From NCBI GenBank assembly GCA_004352715.1, contig SCFE01000073.1, positions 680,565 to 744,564 on the forward strand: a stretch of 64,000 bases of DNA, written 5' to 3'. The stretch is from Hofstenia miamia (lineage: Eukaryota; Xenacoelomorpha; Acoela). The notes beneath the pieces are model-generated. The model was not told the DNA's origin and made no database searches. It was given only the letters and a program-made list of their open reading frames with translations. Positions 60,101 through 64,000 of the stretch are shown piece by piece. Position 1 is the stretch's first letter, and every line of letters begins with the position of its first letter. Made by a program: the position numbers and the translations under genes.

Positions 60101-62207
60101 AGCATTTGAACACAGATGCTGCACTGGTTCAGGAACCAAACATAGCATGCACATCGGCAAGCGGGCAGAAATACTTGAAATTCCATTAAATCAGTGCGAG
60201 TTCATAAAATTATTTATAGTAAAATTTCAAAGCGGTTTTGTTTATGTGAGAATTGGCATTTGTCATCAGCGACATTGATTTTATTATAAAACCTACTTCA
60301 ATGATTTATGCAACTCTAAAAAAGAATGTTACAAAGATTGCAATGCCTTACTTAGTTCATTAGGTGGGTCATTTTGTACAATTACGTCGTGCTTTCAAAC
60401 AAAATTTCTTTGATATGCACCACAGTAGATCGTGATTTTACGCTCACACTAACATCTGATCAAGTTCGGAAACATTTTTCATCTCCAGGAAGACTCAAGA
60501 CTAACTTGAACAGCTTACTCAATAGAGAATTAGATTTGGTTGGACTTTCACAGCATCACCCAGAAAGTCGACTCGCTATGTAAGTTAGGCAAATAATTTG
60601 TATTTCTCGTCCATTAGTGCAATCCTTGAAGAGTCAGGACTTCTGAAGCTAAAAGTGCTTCATGCCTCAACACTTTGTGAACTCCAGGGAAACATTCGTA
60701 ATAGTATACACTACATCAACAACACTGAATGTATTTTCAAAAGCCTTCGCCTCTGCCTTCAAATTAATCGCCATCAAATCAAACAAGTTAAACAAGTTTA
60801 CCACTTGGTCACCTTTAAGTGACTAGTCACTTTTGGTCGCTTTTTGTTCACTTTTTACTAAAGTAACAGTTTTAGTCACGTTTAGATTTGCAATTAAACA
60901 AATTTAAGTCCTTCAAGAAAAATCAAGTATTAATAAATGAAAAATACCATTTAGGCTGTCGTAATGATTTTTTAATTAAGCGATTTAGAGATTGAAAGGC
61001 ATTCTTAAAAATTTCTGCTTTAAAATGAGCTCTTTTGTATTCAAGATTACTTGGTCACTTTGTTTCTTGAATGAATTGGCACTTTAATTAATCTGATTTA
61101 AACTTATGCTTTTTGCTAAATGTTGCTTTCTTTTACTTAAATTTTGATACATGTGAATCATAAAAGTAAAAATTACTTTTTAATTAAAAAGTTTTTTTCA
61201 CTTGGCATAATTGTCATTGAATTAAGTTAAGAATAACATAATATTCTATCAGGCAAGCATAGGATACTGTTTGAAATATTTGATAATGCAAAGCAATCTT
61301 GGATTATTTATCAGCTAATGAGCATTCTTTAATCTTTTTTTGGAGTGATGTTTAGCTAAATTTTATTCAATCGTTGTTTACTTTTTTTAATAATGGATGG
61401 TATTATTATAGGACCAGTAACGACGCTAATTTCAGAATGTGATGAGTTCTCTGACAATTAGTTACCTAAAATTCATGATTCAATGAATGTTTACTGTTTA
61501 ATCAATTGAATTGTTAGGATGTGTTGGAAGTAGCAACAGGCCCAGGATTTAGGGAAAGTCTGGAACCTCTTCACCCCACCCATCACCCCCATCTAAGAAA
61601 AATCACAAAGGCATGTGCAATAAGACCCCTCATGAAGGTGAAATCAAAGTACAAAAATATATTGATTTTTAATATTATGTTCTCACAACGCTATACAAAT
61701 TATGTTTAATGAAATGAAAAATAATTTACTATTCTCCATTGTCATTGTTGTAAGCAAAAGTTAGATGTTACCTTTTGCATTTCTTCATTTCAAATTTATT
61801 CCAAAACGAGAAGAATGTAAGTCCTATTTGAGATATGAAACTTCCAATTGAAATATTTCAGATGCACCGCAATTTGTTCAAAACGCGAAAATGGTGTCAA
61901 AATGCGTTTTCAGTAGGAGCATACTGCTGCAATTTTGTTTAGTCGTCTAGATGTTATGCAAGCAATGTACATGTATTTGCTAATAACTGTATGTCCCATT
62001 TCTCCGAATTAAAAATAATAGAAATCTTAAATAGTCTATTTTCAAGACATTAACACGAATTATTTAACCAATTCTTATTCTAATCAAATTTTTAAAAAAT
62101 ATTTTTAGGGAGCGAGGCAAAAGTACTCCAATTCATCAAGATATTTTGCAGTCAGTAAATTGCAATGTGTAGAAAATCCTCGAATTGAATTTGTTGCTGA
62201 ATTTTGA
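35501..62207 (+). CDS. Mitotic-type (A/B/O-like) cyclin, nine coding exons
   Basis: The gene is assembled from exons 35501-35543, 37381-37510, 49327-49540, 50297-50398, 50443-50598, 53416-53565, 56949-57124, 57216-57294 and 62109-62207. All junctions are GT-AG and in phase, giving 382 residues. The cyclin N-box includes DIIEYFK, VRAIVVDWLIQVQ (equivalent to MRAILVDWLVEVQ), LGLEEESLLLCVHLMDRFF and LIASKYAEELPVE. The C-box includes SYIIELSMCD, FFLPSVIVASSLYCA, YGSQTLWPC and ARQKYSNSSRYFAVS. Cyclins activate cyclin-dependent kinases. Spacing before the box fits cyclin B/B3, while GLxxESLxLxVxxxDRF also recalls cyclin O, so the subfamily is open. No RxxL destruction box or KEN box is seen in the N-terminal region. 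A poly(A) signal AATAAA lies at 62387-62392. The exon chain is my inference from phase and fold. Confidence 0.85.
36250..37095. mobile_element. Fold-back element with 21-bp subrepeats in inverted arms
   Basis: The left arm begins around ttaacccagaactatacc and contains four exact-period 21-bp units starting attctatttgg/attctgtttgg at 36283, 36304, 36325 and 36346. The right arm (about 36935-37085) holds six inverted units (ccaaata.aat...gttagcg) of mostly 21 bp and ends attattgggttagtg, the complement of the left start. The ~570 bp between the arms is non-coding. It lies in cyclin intron 1. Confidence 0.8.
37381..37510 (+). CDS. Cyclin exon 2
   Basis: Acceptor aaacttag, donor gtaaga. It encodes LSKFVGTMHSDLPSLG and GLECETVLINTPTTPCI. 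It enters in phase 1 and leaves in phase 2, both matching the neighbouring exons. The other two frames are closed. There is no known domain, as expected for a cyclin N-terminal tail. Confidence 0.65.
38420..39610 (-). pseudogene. 5'-truncated LINE (RT region to 3' end)
   Basis: Minus-strand pieces read LPGPDGIPSMIL near 39570, then QSAIDRLLDWLSSNHLEFTP and TKSKCLLFLSPRRF near 39090-39150, then a C-terminal region (FIIFHQTRTHKARSQNSFF). The same layout is found in the fuller copy at 44895-48215. The purine-rich plus strand reflects this family's base composition. The catalytic YADD region is degraded. It sits antisense in cyclin intron 2 and ends where a Tc1-like relic begins. Confidence 0.75.
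39613..40430 (+). pseudogene. Tc1-like transposon relic
   Basis: It begins tacggtactggctaaaagtttggg, a Tc1-type terminal repeat. Plus-strand remnants include SGRPKVTT, AAKPRLCSKNIRDRLRFCRQ (the linker before the first catalytic region) and, near the end, LIESMSNRIATCLANNGGH. The DDE core between these is deleted and no matching right terminus is found. Confidence 0.75.
40465..40528. repeat. (TA)n microsatellite
   Basis: A nearly pure TA/AT run of about 60 bp with a few T-runs inside. Confidence 0.9.
41160..41930. repeat. Degenerate tandem array in cyclin intron 2
   Basis: The block containing atgtaagtctatatttcat, then gcctgtaatgtttaagtat and a ttttgtatta stretch, recurs at about 41205, 41440 and 41680 (the third copy more diverged). 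Interspersed blocks are acaaattaattaca and gaaaaacaaa. Unit length is about 235-240 bp. Confidence 0.65.
42250..42790 (-). pseudogene. N-terminal fragment of a second R4/Dong-like element
   Basis: The minus-strand frame 42629-42420 has EAAINEKRKEEIGERTRLPV, PRGVKKSKL, VNKVLERIDA and VTDVNSVVHAGA. This is a paralogue of the N-terminal region of the next element (44360-44460, TRLPVPRG/NKVLERIDAKSVTE). It is joined directly to the truncated RT of that element near 42790, so two copies lie head to tail. Confidence 0.75.
42790..44895 (-). pseudogene. R4/Dong-like non-LTR retrotransposon, RT broken
   Basis: A long minus-strand frame (to 43261) encodes a Myb-like N-terminus (HKWTDEQNTIALECYRR...LAGQVRKLK), a basic/charged linker, then RT motifs: KTKNWKAQGRDEVHGYWLKK, FRPITCLPTTWKLLTSVIS, EEQKGCRTKTRGCKDQLLID and LAMAWIDYRKAYDSI. 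After a frameshift near 43261 it continues with RRGIFQGDSLAPLLFVSL. The catalytic box reads YMEYLKMYASS instead of YMDDLK. Thumb remnants KEYKRKVKKVL follow, then truncation. A restriction-like endonuclease domain expected for this clade is absent. The copy lies in cyclin intron 2, antisense to the gene. Confidence 0.85.
44895..48215 (-). pseudogene. LINE with ORF1 (RRM-like), EN and RT; nearly full-length, decayed
   Basis: In minus-strand order: ORF1 (48163-47457), with a serine-rich N-terminus and a module with HIYIGCFANSVSASDVADHL, FHIVCNQESHLALIDPE and LLIRYYRL, of the RRM-like ORF1p type. EN follows (47455-46544: LLANARSPVSLNRRL, DFILITETWLDPSL, SSLLDLVLSSHPDRIF). RT comes next (46193-45086: PGGVPSFVI, FPPCWKISRISPLLKS, FDISKAFDWLPHCILLDKLS, SCGAPQSSM, HLDFSPTKT, MERFKKGTFK). 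The C-terminus runs to about 44905. Frameshifts occur throughout and the PQG box is changed. It is antisense in cyclin intron 2; fragments of the same family lie at 23425 and 38420. Confidence 0.85.
48216..49326. other. Remainder of cyclin intron 2, non-coding
   Basis: No further element is recognised between the LINE 5' end and the exon 3 acceptor at 49326. Confidence 0.4.
49327..49540 (+). CDS. Cyclin exon 3 (acidic/proline-directed region to start of cyclin box)
   Basis: Acceptor atttttag; donor gtaatt after TATTTCAAG. It encodes an acidic stretch (SEVDEDLSGEL), CPKCTRWDC, MLTPPLTPIK and YVSDIIEYFK, which opens the cyclin region like DIxxYLR/DIxxYMK in A/B cyclins. The TPPLTP string gives two proline-directed kinase sites. 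Confidence 0.85.
50297..50398 (+). CDS. Cyclin exon 4 (VRAIVVDWL signature)
   Basis: Acceptor gatatttttag, donor gtaggc. It encodes KLERRYFLQYSG, then ISYKVRAIVVDWLIQVQ. Together with exon 3 the spacing from DII to VR is 30 residues, as in cyclin B and B3. Confidence 0.9.
50443..50598 (+). CDS. Cyclin exon 5 (core of N-terminal cyclin box)
   Basis: Acceptor tttctttgcag (the only CAG acceptor in the gene), donor GAG|gttttt. It encodes HLGLEEESLLLCVHLMDRFF, VTLVEIQLVAVACLLIASKY and AEELPVE. The frame stays open past the donor for about 40 codons, but continuing it breaks the cyclin alignment, so the donor at 50599 is preferred. Confidence 0.9.
51410..52500 (+). pseudogene. Unidentified degenerate coding sequence in cyclin intron 5
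   Basis: Several overlapping plus-strand frames look protein-like in composition but switch frame repeatedly. One (about 51417-51510) has FEERQNELDLSNWEIWNAI and runs into a possible donor (gtaaga). One (51829-52074) has LQRVQCAQSIIELFDRLGNF and YNGTQQNFSIDAI. One (52071-52334) has SSWERLEKSAKNYF. Base composition is less AT-biased than the surrounding intron. I do not recognise the family. It could be a processed pseudogene, a decayed gene nested in the intron, or an old insertion of foreign DNA. The frame breaks show it is not an intact gene. Confidence 0.4.
53416..53565 (+). CDS. Cyclin exon 6
   Basis: Acceptor gctatttag, donor gtaagt. It encodes INKLIFLTESSYRPADITKM, then ELRLLAFLEFNINFPTPFTF. 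It aligns residue for residue with the FVYITDDTY...ME...LKxLxFxLxxPTxxxF part of cyclin A/B. Confidence 0.9.
53615..55015 (-). pseudogene. Tc1-like transposon, decayed (1.4 kb)
   Basis: The ends are cagtggcggtgataaaggttc and gaacctttatggccgtcactg, imperfect inverted repeats, each followed by TA. Minus-strand remnants in order: a helix-turn-helix region (HLSLEQIFKKLTVHDFVNHF), RNVRIKWCRDFV, a first catalytic segment ADESKFNYRG, a second QQDGAPCH and a degraded third. Stops and frameshifts disable it. It lies antisense in cyclin intron 6. Confidence 0.85.
56949..57124 (+). CDS. Cyclin exon 7 (C-terminal cyclin box)
   Basis: Acceptor gaatttag, donor gtaagc. It encodes TRHLVSYIIELSMCD, FFLPSVIVASSLYCAKILL and NQLDISCAITG, matching LARYLLELSLLDYxFxxxxPSxIAAxALxLA of mitotic cyclins. 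It enters in phase 0 and leaves in phase 2. Confidence 0.9.
57216..57294 (+). CDS. Cyclin exon 8
   Basis: Acceptor tatttttag, donor gtaagt. It completes a Gly codon and encodes YGSQTLWPCVSRLFELVSNA then ASSPIQ, equivalent to the GYxxxxLxPCVxxL helix of the C-box. Confidence 0.88.
57805..57968. mobile_element. Possible short Tc1/mariner-type MITE
   Basis: The left end cagggccaaaagtatagcgc and the right end gcgccatacttgaccctg are imperfect inverted repeats, with TA after the right end. The 164-bp interior has no coding sequence. It lies in cyclin intron 8. Confidence 0.45.
58421..59527 (+). mobile_element. Mariner-superfamily element with ~138-bp TIRs, internally deleted
   Basis: The ends cagggtgattctaaagtaac and gttactttagaatcaccctg begin inverted repeats that stay almost identical for about 138 bp (58421-58558 and 59388-59527), flanked by TA. 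The plus-strand transposase has STDQCVFIVEHYFKLGYSNV and FRQTGSAADLPRSGSP (HTH region), then PYKISVLHELSDA and FSDEAHFHLDGYV with the first catalytic Asp. After an internal deletion near 59235 comes KVYCNRPTTTERLKIAIENE and GGRHVGS. The deletion removes the second and third catalytic acids. The right TIR overlaps the last transposase codons. Confidence 0.92.
59941..60824 (+). pseudogene. Unidentified degenerate coding traces in cyclin intron 8
   Basis: Frames at 59941-60189 (SKEQMLTVEMQKHHRDCKLQ), 60374-60583 (LTSDQVRKHFSSPGRLKTNL) and 60598-60822 (AILEESGLLKLKVLHASTLC) have protein-like composition. Short intermediate strings such as TKIAMPYLVH and HFVQLRRAF lie in other frames near 60320-60400. 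No family is recognised; it may be an old processed pseudogene or transposon ORF. Confidence 0.3.
62109..62207 (+). CDS. Cyclin exon 9 (C-terminus and stop)
   Basis: Acceptor atttttag. It encodes GARQKYSNSSRYFAVSKL and a 14-residue tail ending VAEF, then TGA. KYSNSSRYFAVS matches the conserved AVRxKYxSxKYxxVS near the end of A/B cyclins. AATAAA at 62387-62392 is a likely poly(A) signal. Confidence 0.88.
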   Translation, partial: GARQKYSNSSRYFAVSKLQCVENPRIEFVAEF

Positions 62208-64000
62208 CATTTTGCGTAAGCTACATACAATGCAGTTTAATAAGTTTTGTACTTTAGTTATTTCATCATTTAAAGATTTTATTTTTATACATATTTTGAT
62301 ATTTGTTTGCATTTCTCATCGCTGAATGCATAGTAAACAATTATTAATTTAGTTCGTTTTTTAACTACATATAAATCCAAGCTCAAAATAAACATTGTTC
62401 GTTTGTAATTATAAAATTCATGCAGGAATAGAGGCCAACTCAGTCTGATTATAGACAAAATAATTAAGATATTCAAATAGAGTTTGTAAGCTTTTAATTT
62501 AATGTCAAGTGCTTCTATTTTTAATGTAAATTCTTCGCAATCAAATTGGTTCTTGAATATTTTATACTACTATATTTTAACTGTTTATTTTATGTTCAAA
62601 TACAGTTAATTTTTGCTAATTTATAATACAGAGTTCAGTATTATCCTGGTATTATAGTTAGATAATGTTCTTTCTGGTGTAAGGTCACCTAATAGGTATT
62701 GTTCTGCTTACGTAAGCAACGATTTCGTAATGAAACATCATAGAAAATATCAAGACTGAAGTAGGAATTGAATTAAATAATAATTCAAGTTCCTTTTGAA
62801 ATATGAATTCCTTTATTTTTTAAATTAAATTGCGTAATTATTAACCTTTTTCATATATATTAATGGAAATGGTTATTTAGTAAAGAAAGATTTTATTTTA
62901 ACATGCTTCACCAAGTTACTGTTATATATAATAAATTTTTATACTCAACTACATTAATCGAATTTTTATAAAAGGCTGACCAATATATTGGAATTTGTGA
63001 TATGCGGATAGAGCATTTTTAATGCCGCTTTCGTCTGTACCCGAGCTTTTTGCCAAAACGGTCGTGCTCATGAATGAAAAGTAGTTCAATATAAATTCGA
63101 ACACACTTCACGATAATTATATGTTAATTCTTTCGATATTTTATTTATAGAGTGAGGTGGAAAGCCTATACACCGGACCCTATAATAATAATTCTCAGGC
63201 ACCCGCTAATGGAAATATCTAAAAAATTATATACAATACGTATTCTAAACATTGCAAATTAAGCTACTACTCCTAGGACAGATTCTGGTATTTTATGATA
63301 ACTCGTATAGTAATGTACTTGATATCTTATCCCTTGAAATTTAATTTTTTATTCTGTGATCGCCACGTCAACAGGCTATCATTTGTTGATATTCGTATTA
63401 ATTTTATACAACAAATTTCTTGATATCAGCAAAGCTATATTATATAGCCTAGTATAATATTGGGATTCTTGTCTTCTAAACTCATCTGAATTGATGTTTT
63501 GGGCATTAATGGCTTGTAAACAAAAAACAACCTATCATTTGCTACAGTTAATTAATGTTATAAACTCATAGTTATATAATTTTATGTTTTTCTGCAATTC
63601 GATATCTCCAATCTGCATTCAATTACATATATTCAAATACTAAATGCAATTCATATTAACGAAAATCGCATAAAATATCTTCAATTAAATTATATATATA
63701 TATATTTATACTGACCACTGTGGACAAAACTGGGCCTTCATTTGACCGCTGTGTACAACCAAATTTTGATAATGACCGCCCTGCACAAAAGGTCTGAGAG
63801 AACTATAAATTATTGATCCAAGGCCAAATTTCACGTAAATTATTGGTCCCACATGTATAAAAAGACATATCCCAGGAAATATTCTTATCCCATCATGTTT
63901 ACCTGTGATCTCATGGGATTCCTTTCATTTGGAAATTCCTAAAGTTGCCCACAGAAAATCGGCTGTTGGGGCTAAATCCTCAAACTTCGCATAGATATGC
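62208..64000. other. Cyclin 3' flank, no further gene seen
   Basis: AATAAA at 62387-62392 probably ends the cyclin transcript. Beyond it there is an (AT)n tract near 63690 and a small triplet of related motifs at 63710-63795 (gaccactgtggacaaaa, gaccgctgtgtacaacc, gaccgccctgcacaaaa). No coding region is supported. Confidence 0.4.

Noticed and set aside
1-64000. CRISPR arrays, bacterial operons, ribosome binding sites
   Set aside because: The window is animal nuclear DNA; no regularly spaced direct repeats with unique spacers and no prokaryotic gene organisation are present.

Overview
The window is AT-rich (roughly 70% A+T by eye) animal DNA. Evidence: spliced protein genes with GT-AG introns, a metazoan-type bifunctional peptide-amidation protein, and many animal non-LTR retrotransposons, Tc1/mariner elements and one hAT element. 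The divergent ribosomal protein and cyclin suggest a fast-evolving invertebrate; I cannot name the phylum. Two runs of N and three single N mark assembly joins.

Three host genes are supported. On the minus strand, PAM (17864-20305) is an intact 813-codon single exon: the PAL half keeps all its active-site residues, but the PHM half has lost all five copper-binding histidines. About 1.1 kb downstream on the same strand lies ribosomal protein eL18 (two coding exons, 13772-14112 and 16454-16718). On the plus strand, a mitotic-type cyclin can be assembled from nine small exons spread over 26.7 kb (35501-62207). All eight junctions match in phase and follow the cyclin fold end to end, giving 382 residues. 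Its introns are filled with transposons.

Layout: 1-13.7 kb is a graveyard of non-LTR fragments, including two pieces between a ~600 bp inverted repeat, plus minisatellites and an N-stitched patch of duplicated sequence. 13.7-20.3 kb holds eL18 and PAM. 20.3-31.2 kb is mostly non-coding, with a 1000 N gap, a transposon-type pseudogene and a decayed ORF1/EN/RT element. 31.1-34.7 kb holds a deleted mariner and a hAT element that itself carries a palindromic MITE. 35.5-62.2 kb is the cyclin gene; its introns contain a fold-back element with 21-bp subrepeats, LINE copies, an R4/Dong-like element, two Tc1-like relics and a mariner-family element with ~138 bp terminal repeats. 62.2-64 kb shows no gene.

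Common signals: 11 of 12 recognised splice acceptors end in TAG rather than CAG, and all three genes have a good acceptor just upstream of the start codon (1, 4 and about 37 nt). That fits 5'UTR introns or spliced-leader trans-splicing. The strongest candidate for new biology is the PAM protein with an intact lyase and a copper-less hydroxylase fold.
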